Below, piece after piece: positions 1-9,454 of a stretch of DNA of 64,000 nucleotides; the first letter of the stretch is position 1, and the number at the start of each line of letters is the position of its first letter. Origin of the DNA: CAUZIB01 sp963663925 (GTDB taxonomy: Bacteria > Acidobacteriota > Vicinamibacteria > Vicinamibacterales > UBA8438); the NCBI GenBank assembly GCA_965237405.1, contig OZ250139.1:2728001-2792000 (forward strand). Direction: 5' to 3'. Both the position numbers and the translations under genes were made by a program. Below the pieces are notes generated by a model. It saw only the letters and a program-made list of their open reading frames with translations, made no database searches and had not been told where the DNA came from.

Positions 1-321
1 GTTCTCGGCGCCGTGGATATTGGTCTTGATGCACTCCATCGGGTTGTACTCGGATGCTGGGATCTGCTTGAGAGCCGCCGCGTGTATTACATAATCAACA
101 CCGCTCATGGCTTGGATCATGCGGTCACTGTCACGCACATCACCGAGGAGAAATCGCAAACACGGATGATCGATGTCTTGCTGCATTTCGAACTGCTTGA
201 GCTCGTCGCGTGAGTAGATGATGAGCTTCTTCGGACGGTAACGCTCGAGCAACGTTCGAACGTAGCACTGACCGAACGAACCGGCCCCTCCCGTGATCAA
301 AACTGTCGCGCCGTCAAACAT
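1..321 (-). CDS. pseB: UDP-N-acetylglucosamine 4,6-dehydratase (PseB-type), N-terminal part
   Basis: The first 107 codons are present; the gene runs off the left edge. It starts with a Rossmann NAD(P)-binding motif (ITGGAGSFG), then SRDELKQFEMQ, LGDVRD and HAAALKQIPASEYNP, the extended-SDR signature of PseB/FlaA1-type enzymes. These convert UDP-GlcNAc to a 4-keto-6-deoxy sugar, the first step toward pseudaminic acid or related sugars. The ATG follows a short gap after the surface-carbohydrate gene transcribed in the same direction, fitting one surface-glycan operon. Length and the C-terminal half cannot be judged here. Confidence 0.9.
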   Translation of the reverse strand, partial: MFDGATVLITGGAGSFGQCYVRTLLERYRPKKLIIYSRDELKQFEMQQDIDHPCLRFLLGDVRDSDRMIQAMSGVDYVIHAAALKQIPASEYNPMECIKTNIHGAEN

Positions 322-330
322 TGGAGTTCC

Positions 331-1662
331 TCACGAAAGCTGCCATAGAGACTCCCGTATACGCGTCATCAATGGTATGCGGCCAAGCACACCCGAAGAC
401 ATCCAGGTGAACACGGGTGCATGGATATCGTGTTCCGACAGACCAGGAAACTTCTGCACCAATTTACCCGATGTCTTGAGCGTCGCCGGCCGAGAAAACA
501 ACCGTGTCAGCCGTGCGCGCAGTGCGCGCGGCACACTCACCTCGGGCACGTCGAGTGTGTCAAATGCATCGAGGATGACGTCAGCTGCCAGTGGTGGGGT
601 GACGTTGCGGATACGAGAGCGTAACCACTCGCGCTGGGACGCCAATATCGCCCTCGCCGGGGCCTCTTCACGCTCTTTATGCACGCCCGCGAGCAACTCA
701 TCGGCGCTTGAAAAACGGTTACTGATCTCGTCGGAAGGGTGCAGAAAGTCACTGTCTGGTTCGGGCACATAGCTAGCCACCATTCGATCGAGCAACACGC
801 CCTCAACACCTGTCGAGCATCCGGGATGAATGACAGTATCAGCTCCATGCATCCACGCGTTCGCGTTACCGCCATAGCGTACATCGATGTTTCGTGGACG
901 GGCCCACTCTCGCCAAACGTTGTGGTCCTCTCCCGGATGCGGACGTATGACGATCCGCTCATAGCGGTGCGCTGCCTCCACTTCGCTGAGCAGCGCCTGT
1001 AAGCCGACCATCTGGCGAGCCTTGTATCCAGCATGTCGATGGAGCTTATCGGCTTCCGCATTGGTAATCACGATTCCCACCTTCCGGAGACGCGGGACTA
1101 AACCTTCTCCAGCATGCTTATCGAGCCGCTTAAACGGATTCGCGAGTCCGAAATTAGTATTCACGATGAGGAAGCGGCCGAACTCCCGACGAATTGCGTC
1201 AGCCTCCAGCTGGTAGACGGCGCGAAGACCGGGTAGCAGAGTGTCGAACCGGGGATTACCCGTGACGACGACTTTCTCGGCAGCCTGCGGCCGATAACGA
1301 CGCATGTCGTCTGCCGTCTTTGTCCCAGATGCCAACAGGAGATCCACTGACGGAAGACAGGGTGCCCCGACCGTCAGCGCGAAGTATGTCTTGGTGTCGC
1401 GATACAGGATACCCTCCTCGCACAGACTCGCAATCACATGCCCTTGCGCCTTGACCGCAACGAAACGTGGCGCCTTGTCTTGGCGAATGCCGATAGCGAC
1501 CAGTAGGCCGGGCACGCCGAGCGACATCTGCTCGCGGATCGCGCGGTCCTGCCCTAAAAAGACAACCCAGCCCCGTTCAACTGCTTTCGCGGCAAGCAGT
1601 GTCTTTCCGAGGAGTTCACGGGCTTTCGTCTCGATCGGGAGGTGCAGAGTACGGCGTTTCAT
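331..1662 (-). CDS. Surface carbohydrate biosynthesis protein (glycerophosphotransferase-like fold)
   Basis: 443 aa, cytosolic, no signal peptide or membrane segment. The N-terminus (LPIETKARELLGKTLLA) and central VVVTGNPRFD and RPHPGEDH stretches match the 'surface carbohydrate biosynthesis' family, a GT-B-like/CDP-glycerol-transferase-like group found in capsule and O-antigen clusters. The VVTGNPRFD motif resembles the nucleotide-sugar binding part of UDP-GlcNAc epimerase-like folds. It lies 9 bp upstream of pseB on the same strand. Donor and acceptor cannot be told from the sequence. Confidence 0.75.
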   Translation of the reverse strand: MKRRTLHLPIETKARELLGKTLLAAKAVERGWVVFLGQDRAIREQMSLGVPGLLVAIGIRQDKAPRFVAVKAQGHVIASLCEEGILYRDTKTYFALTVGAPCLPSVDLLLASGTKTADDMRRYRPQAAEKVVVTGNPRFDTLLPGLRAVYQLEADAIRREFGRFLIVNTNFGLANPFKRLDKHAGEGLVPRLRKVGIVITNAEADKLHRHAGYKARQMVGLQALLSEVEAAHRYERIVIRPHPGEDHNVWREWARPRNIDVRYGGNANAWMHGADTVIHPGCSTGVEGVLLDRMVASYVPEPDSDFLHPSDEISNRFSSADELLAGVHKEREEAPARAILASQREWLRSRIRNVTPPLAADVILDAFDTLDVPEVSVPRALRARLTRLFSRPATLKTSGKLVQKFPGLSEHDIHAPVFTWMSSGVLGRIPLMTRIRESLWQLS

Positions 1663-1838
1663 ACGTCCGGCAGCACTTCTGGGCTGGTTCTGACAGGAGA
1701 GAGTTCCAGGCCCGTCACGTCGCTTTTATCCATCACTCAACGGGTGCCTCATTGCAGAGTACCGGTGCTATCCAGCTCATCGGTATCACCAGCTGGTCGA
1801 ACTGTAGAGCGCACGAATTCTCTTTAACGACTGGCCGA

Positions 1839-2737
1839 CTATCCCTTCGACGAACTCTCACGACCAAAGATTCCGCGAACCCCATCCGTGCATCGCCGAA
1901 GCGGCGCAGTGACGCGCCAACTCGTTGAACTGTGAATATGGCGAATCTTTTTGTCGGCCCTCCGGAGCCCCCCAACTAGCATCCGACGCTCGTATGCAGC
2001 GGCGTCTAACGACGAGAGCAACGTCGCCACTACCCACTTAGAGAAATTGATCGGAGCCTTGTAGAGAAACACCGCGAGCGTTGAGGTGGGGTCGTCGTAT
2101 TCGATAGGCTCAAAACAATCGCCGTGGGCTGCCACGAACTCCATCTGGCACCGATGCCCAGGCACTCCCGAGACTTTCCATGTGTGGTAATCCATAAATA
2201 CGACCACAGTCTGACCCGGTATCCAGCTCTAGGGCCGAACGTCACGAGTTAATGGTAGAACAGCCTCGGCAATTTCGACACATCATCCACGTAGACCGAA
2301 ATCGGACCGCCATTCCATTGCGCATCACGGATGTCGGCCTTGTGGAATCGGACGGGAACTCCGAAGGGCTCCAAATTCATCTCTGTAAATGAAAGCGTGT
2401 CTTGGCCAGGCGATAGTGTCACCCCGGCGCGGGCAGCCTTTTCAACTTCTGCTTCATTCGCTTCCCATCGGTCATAACAGTGAAGGGACACGGTGCCGGG
2501 TGCGTCCCGATCGCGGATACCCAGGGCGAGCTGCGCCGTGCCGGCGCCGAGCCAACACCCGGCCTCAACGATCGATGTGCCGCCAGGTGCGTCACGGGTC
2601 ACCTGTCTCAACAGGGGGCCAATGTTCGTGCCGCCCATTGAGGGGAGTTGCGCAGCGCGATGGTCCAAATCCACAAATATCTCCTCACCGGAACGCGTTA
2701 CCACACTGCGCGGCGCGACCGGCAGTGAGCGACTCAT
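1839..2737 (-). pseudogene. Class I SAM methyltransferase, decayed tandem copy
   Basis: This is a second copy of the methyltransferase just upstream (2741-3604): the same GGTSIVEAGCWLGAGTAQLALG-type SAM-binding loop, ISVYVDD motif and tail (HSSTSWRVTAPLRRC). After the ISVYVDDVSK region it meets an in-frame TAA near 2249, and about 20 bases further the frame must shift to continue as PGQTVVVFMDYHTWK, the counterpart of PGETVILLMDFYLWE in the intact copy. The stop plus frameshift make it a pseudogene. It starts 3 bp after the intact copy, as expected for a tandem duplication. Confidence 0.8.
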
Positions 2738-2740
2738 CGA

Positions 2741-3604
2741 CTATCCCTTCGACGAACCCCCATGACCAAAGATTCCACGAAGCCCATCCGCGCATCGCCG
2801 CAACGGAGCGGTGATGCGCCAGCTCGTCGAATTGTGAAGACTCCGAATCTTATTGCGGAGATCCGCTATCCGGATCTGAGAACGCCGCGTCTCGTATTCT
2901 GCCACAGCCACCGCTTCCGAAGATTGCTTCAACAGCCAGGTCCACGCCTCGGTCCCAAGGGGAGCCGTATAACGAAACATCGCGAGCGAAGTTTGGCCAA
3001 ATCGGTCTGCATCTTCAATCGGAGCAATACAGTCGCTGAATGCCTCAACGAAACGCTGCTGGCATTGGTGCGTCGCTACTCCGGTCTTCTCCCATAGATA
3101 AAAGTCCATCAACAGGATGACCGTTTCCCCAGGGACCCAGAAGGGAGCAAAGGTCGCGAGCGAGCGAGAGAAGAATGGCAGTGTTTTGGAGGCATCGTCC
3201 ACATAGACGGAAATCGGGCTGCCCTCCCACCGTGCATGCATGAGGTCACCTTGGTGAAACTGGATGGGCACCTCGAATGGCTCCAACGTGCGTTGCACCG
3301 GCGGTAGTGTGTTTTCCAGCACTGAGATGGACACACCCTTTTTCGCAACCTTGGCGATTTCCACGGGCTGCGCCTGCCACCGGTCGAAACAATGCAATGA
3401 CACCCGACCCTCGCGTTCTCGCTCACGGAGACCCAGAGCAAGCTGCGCCGTGCCGGCGCCGAGCCAACAACCGACTTCGACGATCGACGTGCCACCAGGC
3501 GCGTCACGGGCCACCTGTCTCAACACCGGGCCAATCTTCATGCCGCCCATCGACGGAATACGATTAGCCAGTTCGTAGAGGTGTACTGCTTGACCACTGT
3601 TCAT
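2741..3604 (-). CDS. Class I SAM-dependent methyltransferase (surface glycan cluster)
   Basis: 287 aa. Near the N-terminus is a SAM-binding loop (SIVEVGCWLGAGTAQLAL, pattern ExGxxxG), then HCFDRW and ISVYVDD, the TylF/Methyltransf_24-like layout. The C-terminal ~60 residues are charged and end in the STSWRITAPLRR tail often seen in glycan-cluster methyltransferases and glycosyltransferases. I place the start at the ATG at 3604; a longer reading frame would run into the next gene, which ends at 3621. It probably methylates a sugar residue, but the substrate is unknown. Confidence 0.7.
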   Translation of the reverse strand: MNSGQAVHLYELANRIPSMGGMKIGPVLRQVARDAPGGTSIVEVGCWLGAGTAQLALGLREREREGRVSLHCFDRWQAQPVEIAKVAKKGVSISVLENTLPPVQRTLEPFEVPIQFHQGDLMHARWEGSPISVYVDDASKTLPFFSRSLATFAPFWVPGETVILLMDFYLWEKTGVATHQCQQRFVEAFSDCIAPIEDADRFGQTSLAMFRYTAPLGTEAWTWLLKQSSEAVAVAEYETRRSQIRIADLRNKIRSLHNSTSWRITAPLRRCADGLRGIFGHGGSSKG

Positions 3605-3620
3605 CTTAAGCCACGTGAGC

Positions 3621-4307
3621 CTAGACGGTGTGCGCCCCCGGGATGGATTTTGAACCCACCACGACCGGGTCCCCATCCGCGACGACGGTTTCAATCGTGT
3701 AGCCACAGCCTTCCAACAGTTGCATCATCCCCTCGACTGACGCATAGAAGTTGTATCTTCTTTGATCGTTAGGCTTGAACTGCCTACCAACTAGTCTTCG
3801 CCAACTCCACTTCGCTTGACGGTATTGCCGAGTGCGGAATTGGTTGCCACACAGAACGACGTGTCGCACGTGCCGACCGATCTCCTTGAAGACCTGCTGC
3901 AGGTCGTCACGGAGGTAGTAGATGGATCGAATTGCTAGCAGCGTATCAACCTGTTCCAGTAAGTCAAAATGCTCCGTGAGGTCGCACAACACCATTTCAC
4001 AGCGGTCGACATCCATGCCTTGATCGCGCCATGTCGCCTGCAGTCGCTGCGCCTCTTCGTGTCGGTGGTCCTTCTTTTCCAGCGCAATGACCGAAGCCTT
4101 CGTTCGCGCCAACAATAACGACAAAACCCCTTCTGCAGCACCCAGCTCCAGCACGCGATCACCCGGCACCAGATCGATCAGGCGCGTGTATTTCTCGGGA
4201 ATGTCGCCGCCAAGAATCGCATCCCTATTACGTCGGTATTCCAATGAGAGCGATCGAGTATCCCGCGATGAAAAGATCACGTTCGTAGAACGTCTACGGC
4301 GAAACAC
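3621..4307 (-). CDS. SAM-dependent methyltransferase
   Basis: 228 aa. Motif I is VLELGAAEGVLSLLLA, followed by an acidic motif II region (VIALEKKD), a basic C-terminal half and the tail VVADGDPVVVGSK. This is a Rossmann-fold methyltransferase of the FkbM/generic type, unrelated in sequence to the tandem pair downstream. It ends 16 bp before the next gene, so the minus-strand glycan genes likely form one transcript. The substrate cannot be predicted. Confidence 0.65.
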   Translation of the reverse strand: MFRRRRSTNVIFSSRDTRSLSLEYRRNRDAILGGDIPEKYTRLIDLVPGDRVLELGAAEGVLSLLLARTKASVIALEKKDHRHEEAQRLQATWRDQGMDVDRCEMVLCDLTEHFDLLEQVDTLLAIRSIYYLRDDLQQVFKEIGRHVRHVVLCGNQFRTRQYRQAKWSWRRLVGRQFKPNDQRRYNFYASVEGMMQLLEGCGYTIETVVADGDPVVVGSKSIPGAHTV

Positions 4308-4390
4308 TCTGCGAAATCGTTAAGGTCTTTCTTAGAGTCTTCTTGAGCAACTCTGGTATACGGTTGTTTAGTCAGCGGATACGTAGGGCA

Positions 4391-4895
4391 TCACCCATGT
4401 GACGAGTGCACATCGCCTGTGGTATCTATTTTTTGAACGAAGGTCGACTCATAACTAAAATTCGCCATCAGTCCTCGGTACTGTTGCTCGACGAAGCCAA
4501 CTTCTTCGTTGGTAAGCCAAGGTCTGGTAGTTTTGAACGCTTTCCGGTGTAGGGGGTCGATGCTCCAACCCGGCGAATCAGTCATCCGCAAGGTGCCGGT
4601 ACTCCTCCTTCAACCAGCGCGCTCCTTCGATGGCGTCCACGTAAAGCGAAAGCCGGTGTCTGTGGCCACCATCTACAACTCGTGCTTGGCATTTGTGACA
4701 AGCTTCTCGCAGCAAATGACAGTGACATCGTCCGGCGTGGAGTCGGCGAGGACCGACTGGTAGGAGGTCGTGATCTTTCGATACAGGATGTGGAATTCTT
4801 GAAATGTCGGGACATTTTGCAGGGCGCTGACTAGTAGTGTCTGAAATATTGTGGTCCCCGAACGCTGGGCACCACCAATTCAGGATGATTTGCAT
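4391..4895 (-). pseudogene. Sulfotransferase remnant
   Basis: Reading across three frames on the minus strand recovers a coherent protein: PELVVPSVRG, then TIFQTLLVSALQNVPTFQEF, QSVLADSTPDDVTVICCEK, a TAG stop, and a last part with DSPGWSIDPLHRKAF and NEEVGFVEQQYRGLM. The opening corresponds to the PAPS-binding loop (GxxRSGTT) of sulfotransferases, here with frameshifts. At least two shifts and one stop make it dead. It once could have sulfated a surface glycan. Family assignment rests on the eroded P-loop and layout only. Confidence 0.5.
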
Positions 4896-5091
4896 CAGCT
4901 ATCCTACGTTAGCGCTAGGCGTTAGACCGATGGTCCATCTGCCTCTTCTGGCTGCTGGCCGGTGAGCGTAGTGTAATACCTCACAGCCGACGCGGTGGAG
5001 CAAGCACCGGTGTCACAGCAGGTTATGTCTGTTACCACTAAGGAGACCCTGAGATTCGACGTCATCCTGGCTCGTTCGGGGTAGTGGACCA

Positions 5092-6228
5092 GTGCCCAGC
5101 GTGAAGAAAGCAAGTGTTGCAATTTTTATTCCGTCACTCCGCGGGGGAGGAGCCGAGCGCGTCATGCTCAATCTCGCCACCGAATTTTCGAGGAGTGGTG
5201 TGGAAGTTGCGCTGGTCCTTTCCACCGCAGAAGGCCCATATCTCTCGCTTGTGCCACCTGATGTCACGATCGTCAATCTCAAATGCACGCGTGTCCTTGC
5301 GTCCCTGCCCCGATTAGTGGGGTACTTGCGAAAAAAGCGGCCCAGCGGATTACTTTCGGCCATGACGCATGCGAACATCACGGCGTTATGGGCCAAACGT
5401 ATGGCAGGGGTCAGCACACGAATAGTGGTAAGCGAGCGCAATACCCTATCTCGGGCTTCACGCTCGTCCCCACTGCGACGACAGCGCCTTATGCCGTATC
5501 TCGCGAAGCGCTTTTACCCTTGGGCAGACCACATTGTGGCTGTCTCAAGAGGCGTGGCGGACGACTTGGCGGAAGTTGCGAATCTCCCGAAGGACCGCAT
5601 CACAGTGATCTACAACCCACTCGTTTCAGACGCGCTGACGAAAAAGGCCGAAGAGCCACCGGATCATCCTTGGTTCGAAGCCGACCAAGCGCCAGTGATT
5701 CTAGGGACTGGGCGGTTAACCCTCCAAAAGGATTTCCCAACACTGATTAAGGCGTTCGCGAAGGTCCGGAACACGCACCGTGCCAACCTTGTGATCCTGG
5801 GCGAGGGTACGGAACGGATGCGCCTGCAGCGATTAGTCGAAGTCCTAGGACTTAGTGAATATGTGAGCATGCCAGGTTTCGTGGGTAACCCGCTTGCGTA
5901 TATGGCACGTGCGGCAGTGGTCGTCCTGCCTTCGGCCTGGGAGGGTTTTCCAGCAGTACTGGTGGAGGCCATGGCGTGTGGAACGCCGGTCGTCAGCACA
6001 GATTGCCAGAGTGGACCTGCTGAAATCCTAGAGAACGGAAAACACGGACCATTGGTACCGGTTGGAGATATAGACGGCCTAGCCTCGGCTATCACCAAAA
6101 CGCTCGACAAGAGACCGCACTCAGATCGCCTGATACAGAGGGCGAGTATGTTCCAAGTGCGCGGAGGTGCCGATGCGTACCTGCACCTACTGCTAGACAC
6201 GAGAAAGCCGTCCGTTCCCCTACCATAG
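5092..6228 (+). CDS. GT4-family glycosyltransferase
   Basis: 378 aa, GTG start. It opens with IFIPSLRGGGAERVMLNLA, the acceptor-side glycine-rich loop of GT4 (WaaG/RfaB-like) enzymes. It ends with the donor-binding EGFPAVLVEAMACGTPVVST, the E-x7-E motif, preceded by LGEGTERMRL and GFVGNPLAYMARA. The GT-B fold is complete and there is no membrane segment. It is divergent from the minus-strand glycan genes and 16 bp upstream of a second GT4 gene. Sugar and linkage cannot be assigned. Confidence 0.85.
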   Translation: MPSVKKASVAIFIPSLRGGGAERVMLNLATEFSRSGVEVALVLSTAEGPYLSLVPPDVTIVNLKCTRVLASLPRLVGYLRKKRPSGLLSAMTHANITALWAKRMAGVSTRIVVSERNTLSRASRSSPLRRQRLMPYLAKRFYPWADHIVAVSRGVADDLAEVANLPKDRITVIYNPLVSDALTKKAEEPPDHPWFEADQAPVILGTGRLTLQKDFPTLIKAFAKVRNTHRANLVILGEGTERMRLQRLVEVLGLSEYVSMPGFVGNPLAYMARAAVVVLPSAWEGFPAVLVEAMACGTPVVSTDCQSGPAEILENGKHGPLVPVGDIDGLASAITKTLDKRPHSDRLIQRASMFQVRGGADAYLHLLLDTRKPSVPLP

Positions 6229-6244
6229 GACCGCGCTACCACGT

Positions 6245-7486
6245 GTGAATAATGAGGACTTCAGGGGAAGGACCGGAATGCAGCGCGGCGACGTGAGAAC
6301 CGAGACTCCTCACTTCTCCACTCGAGTAATGCACGTCATTACCGGTCTCGATGTTGGCGGCGCCGAAGTCAGCCTGCTCAAGTTATTAGCTACGCTTGAT
6401 CGCTCTGCGTTCGAGTCTGCAGTAGTAACGCTTAAAGGCACCGGCACCGTGGCAGAACAGATCATGAGCCTCGGAATACCAGTGTACTCAGCGAACATAC
6501 GCACCCAAGGCATACGAGTGGGGAACCTGCGACAACTACTTCGCACTGTATCCTCGTGGCGCCCCGAACTTATTCAAGGATGGATGTACCACGGAAATCT
6601 AGCGGCGTCGACCCTGTCGAGGCTCATGAAAGGGCGCCTTCCTGTTGCGTGGAATGTTCGTCATTCTATCGACCGCCTGGCAGAAGAGAAGACTCGCACA
6701 CGCTGGGTCATCCGAGCAGGCGCGCTGGTCTCCCGGCAAGCAACGAGGATTATCTATAACTCTCATGTAAGCGCGCAGCAACACGAACGGCTCGGCTACA
6801 ACCGATGCCGCACTGTTGTGATACCGAACGGTTTTGATCCTGACAGCTTTAGGCCATCTGCAGGACGGCGTCGTTCCCTATGCGACGAGTTGGGAATCTC
6901 TAAGAACACAATTGTCGTGGGGATGGTCGCTCGGTATCATCCAATGAAAGACCACAATAATTTCCTGGAGGCGGCAAAGCGCATCCAAGCGGCACGTTCA
7001 AATGTTGTGTTTCTCATGGCTGGTCGGGGTGTCAGTCCACAGAACGCAGCCTTGAAGAAGAGAATCGGGACTAGCGCGTTCGGTGGGTCAGTACGACTTT
7101 TAGGGGAGGTCGAAGACGTACCAGCGTTAATGGCGGCACTGGACATCCTTGTTTCAGCCTCATGCGGTGAAGGATTCCCAAACGTGGTGGGCGAAGCAAT
7201 GGCCGCCGGGGTTCCGTGCGTCGTCACGGACACAGGGGATTCTGCAGTACTAGTGGGCGATCATGGGTTCGTCGTCCCTCCCCGAAACGAAACGGCATTG
7301 GCAACAGCTGTTACTACATTGATAGACATGGGCTCAGATGCACGGATGAGAATCGGGCTCCAGGCAAGAGATCGCATTGTGAATAACTACTCCTTGGAGA
7401 ACTCCGCGGCACGTTATACCGCACTCTACAATTCAGTTCTTGCTAAAGACTCCTCCCCTGTCCGGGAAAAGCCCACCATGAACTGA
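6245..7486 (+). CDS. GT4-family glycosyltransferase
   Basis: 413 aa, GTG start 16 bp after the previous stop, so probably co-transcribed. N-terminal VMHVITGLDVGGAEVSLLKL is the GT4 glycine loop; NGFDPDSFRP, MVARYHPMKDHNNFL and GEGFPNVVGEAMAAGVPCV form the GT-B donor site with the EX7E motif. About 20 extra N-terminal residues before the fold make the exact start uncertain; an internal Met-Gln start is possible. It likely acts after or with the preceding transferase on the same glycan. Confidence 0.85.
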   Translation: MNNEDFRGRTGMQRGDVRTETPHFSTRVMHVITGLDVGGAEVSLLKLLATLDRSAFESAVVTLKGTGTVAEQIMSLGIPVYSANIRTQGIRVGNLRQLLRTVSSWRPELIQGWMYHGNLAASTLSRLMKGRLPVAWNVRHSIDRLAEEKTRTRWVIRAGALVSRQATRIIYNSHVSAQQHERLGYNRCRTVVIPNGFDPDSFRPSAGRRRSLCDELGISKNTIVVGMVARYHPMKDHNNFLEAAKRIQAARSNVVFLMAGRGVSPQNAALKKRIGTSAFGGSVRLLGEVEDVPALMAALDILVSASCGEGFPNVVGEAMAAGVPCVVTDTGDSAVLVGDHGFVVPPRNETALATAVTTLIDMGSDARMRIGLQARDRIVNNYSLENSAARYTALYNSVLAKDSSPVREKPTMN

Positions 7487-7497
7487 CAGTTAGAGAT

Positions 7498-7575
<78 letters not shown>

Positions 7576-7651
7576 AAGGGTCCGCCTAGCTTACCAGCTG
7601 CAGCCAGCTTTCGCTTGACGCATCGTCAGGCCTTGAGCAGGCGAAGGCTGG

Positions 7652-7723
7652 TGGGCGGTACAGGATTTGAACCTGTGACAGCCGGCGTGTAAAACCGGTG
7701 CTCTACCCCTGAGCTAACCGCCC
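7652..7723 (-). tRNA. tRNA-Val (anticodon TAC)
   Basis: Minus strand: GGGCGGT acceptor, TAGCTCAGGGGTAGAGC D-arm, anticodon loop TTTACAC (TAC), T-loop TTCAAAT, 3' strand ACCGCCC and discriminator A. 72 nt with a normal cloverleaf, 76 bp from tRNA-Asp in the same orientation. CCA is not encoded. Confidence 0.95.
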
Positions 7724-7774
7724 CCCTCACGGCACACGGTTTCGCCCGCCGGCGAAGCCCCAATTATACATAGG

Positions 7775-8320
7775 CTACACGGCCGAAAACAAAACCTTCA
7801 GCCCGAGCAACGCCAGCACTCCGACAAAACCCAGCACCGCCTGATGTTCGCCGTTCCGAACGGCTTGCGCGAGACTGAACCCCCGCGACATATGCTCGCG
7901 CCAACCAGCCACATAACGATCGTAGTCTGATCCGAAGGTGGCTCGCAGTGTCGCATCTTCGAGCGCGATCGCCACCCAGAACATCGGGACCAAGTAACCC
8001 AGAACAAGACACGCAACCAAGACATCGGCAGCGGCGATGGAGAAGCCGACCCCAATAATGAGGGACCCGAGATACAACGGATGACGTGTGAAGCGATACG
8101 GACCAGACGACGTGAGTTCTTGGCCCTTCCGTAAGTGTCCCGAAGCCCAGAATCGAAGTAACTCACCGACGACCGCAATCGCCACGCCTGCCGTAATCGA
8201 CGAACAGCTCGGCGTCGCTAACCACAACGCAACGACGGCAACGACAAACCCGAACGTTACCCGGAGACGTGCAATACGGTGAAGACGACGCAACCTTGGA
8301 TTCGCGGCAAGGTCAAGCAT
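7775..8320 (-). CDS. Isoprenylcysteine carboxyl methyltransferase-like membrane protein
   Basis: 181 aa. It has several hydrophobic helices (VTFGFVVAVVALWLA; AGVAIAVVGELLRFW; VLVACLVLGYLVPMFW) and the ICMT/PEMT signature GPYRFTRHPLYLGSLIIG followed by an EDATLRATFGSDYDRY segment. Enzymes of this fold methylate small or lipid substrates at the membrane. The ATG at 8320 overlaps the stop of the heptosyltransferase gene by 8 bp, implying translational coupling within the LPS operon. Its actual substrate is unknown; modification of an envelope lipid is a guess from context. Confidence 0.75.
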   Translation of the reverse strand: MLDLAANPRLRRLHRIARLRVTFGFVVAVVALWLATPSCSSITAGVAIAVVGELLRFWASGHLRKGQELTSSGPYRFTRHPLYLGSLIIGVGFSIAAADVLVACLVLGYLVPMFWVAIALEDATLRATFGSDYDRYVAGWREHMSRGFSLAQAVRNGEHQAVLGFVGVLALLGLKVLFSAV

Positions 8321-9368
8321 TACGCCGTGCCCGCTCGAGGCGCCGCCCAACCGCGCCCAGTACGTCATCAACCGTAATGCCTGCCAGGCAGTTGCTGACC
8401 TGGTCACATCGACGGACGACCACACCTCGACCGTCTGCCCCGGAAGCACTTCGTCGGCATTGGCAGCTGTCGAACTGAGAGACGACCTCGTCATTCGCGT
8501 CCCAGGGCCCATTCCGCTTGGGATCGGTCGGGCCATAGATGCCCACGACAGGCGCACCAACGGCGGCAGCCAGGTGCACCGGTCCAGTGTCACCCCCGAC
8601 TACCACACTGGCTGCTCGCGCATAGGCCACGAAATCGGCGATTCCTGTCGGCGGCGCGAGTATCGCCGCACCATTAGACGCCGCAACGGCCACAGTAGCT
8701 CGCTCCACGTCGCTCGGTCCCCAGGTAACAACCGACCTCAGCTCACGGTCAGCGAAAAGACGTGCTGCCAACTTGCCGAATCTAGCTGCATCCCAGCACT
8801 TGCTGTCCCACGCTGCACCAGGATTCAGCACAACGAAGCGCGCGGCATCGCTCAAACCCAGCTTGCGGCGTGTGTCAGCAACCACTTCCGATGACTGAAT
8901 CAAGATGGGGAACTCCCAGGCCTTCGTGATTCCTCCCAGGTACGCCACCAGCTGTAAGTTCTTCTCGATAACGTGTTCGGGCACATTTACTGGAGCCTCC
9001 TCAGTGTAGAACCGATGGGCGCTGGGCTCACGTAGATAAGCTCGCTCAAATCCGATGACCCGGCTCGCGCCACTCATGCGCGCCGCCGCGGCTGACTTAA
9101 TGAGACCTTGCACGTCAACCGCCACATCGTATCGCGCGCGGCGAAGTCGTCTGATCACCCGCGAAAGCTTGAGCCAACGACGCGGTCCCCGTCTCGGCCA
9201 TATGATCGGCGCATTGATAACCGGCACGAGTTCCACAAGCTCGCGAAAACGCTCGTCGACAAGCCAATCGATCTGCGCGTCTGGAAAAGAGCGTTTCAGA
9301 GCCCCAATCACTGGCAGCGTATGTACGAGATCCCCAAGGGCGCTCAAGCGAACGATAAGAATACGCAT
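8313..9368 (-). CDS. waaC: Lipopolysaccharide heptosyltransferase (GT9, WaaC/WaaF type)
   Basis: 351 aa. The N-terminus MRILIVRLSALGDLVHTLPV is the GT9 signature (RxSxxGDxxxTxP). The C-terminal domain has VLNPGAAWDSKCW and VVGGDTGPVHLAAAVGAPVVGIYG, the ADP-heptose-binding GDTGPxHxA motif. It transfers heptose to the Kdo-lipid A inner core. It sits between the lipid A acyltransferase and the ICMT-like gene. WaaC is preferred over WaaF because of the single-copy context next to waaA, but the two cannot be separated firmly. Confidence 0.85.
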   Translation of the reverse strand: MRILIVRLSALGDLVHTLPVIGALKRSFPDAQIDWLVDERFRELVELVPVINAPIIWPRRGPRRWLKLSRVIRRLRRARYDVAVDVQGLIKSAAAARMSGASRVIGFERAYLREPSAHRFYTEEAPVNVPEHVIEKNLQLVAYLGGITKAWEFPILIQSSEVVADTRRKLGLSDAARFVVLNPGAAWDSKCWDAARFGKLAARLFADRELRSVVTWGPSDVERATVAVAASNGAAILAPPTGIADFVAYARAASVVVGGDTGPVHLAAAVGAPVVGIYGPTDPKRNGPWDANDEVVSQFDSCQCRRSASGADGRGVVVRRCDQVSNCLAGITVDDVLGAVGRRLERARRNA

Positions 9369-9454
9369 GACCCTGATCGGTTCAGCCTAGACGGACTCGC
9401 TCCGCCAGCCCCACGGCGATACAGGTCAGAAGGTCCTTCGAGGAGTGTTCCTTC

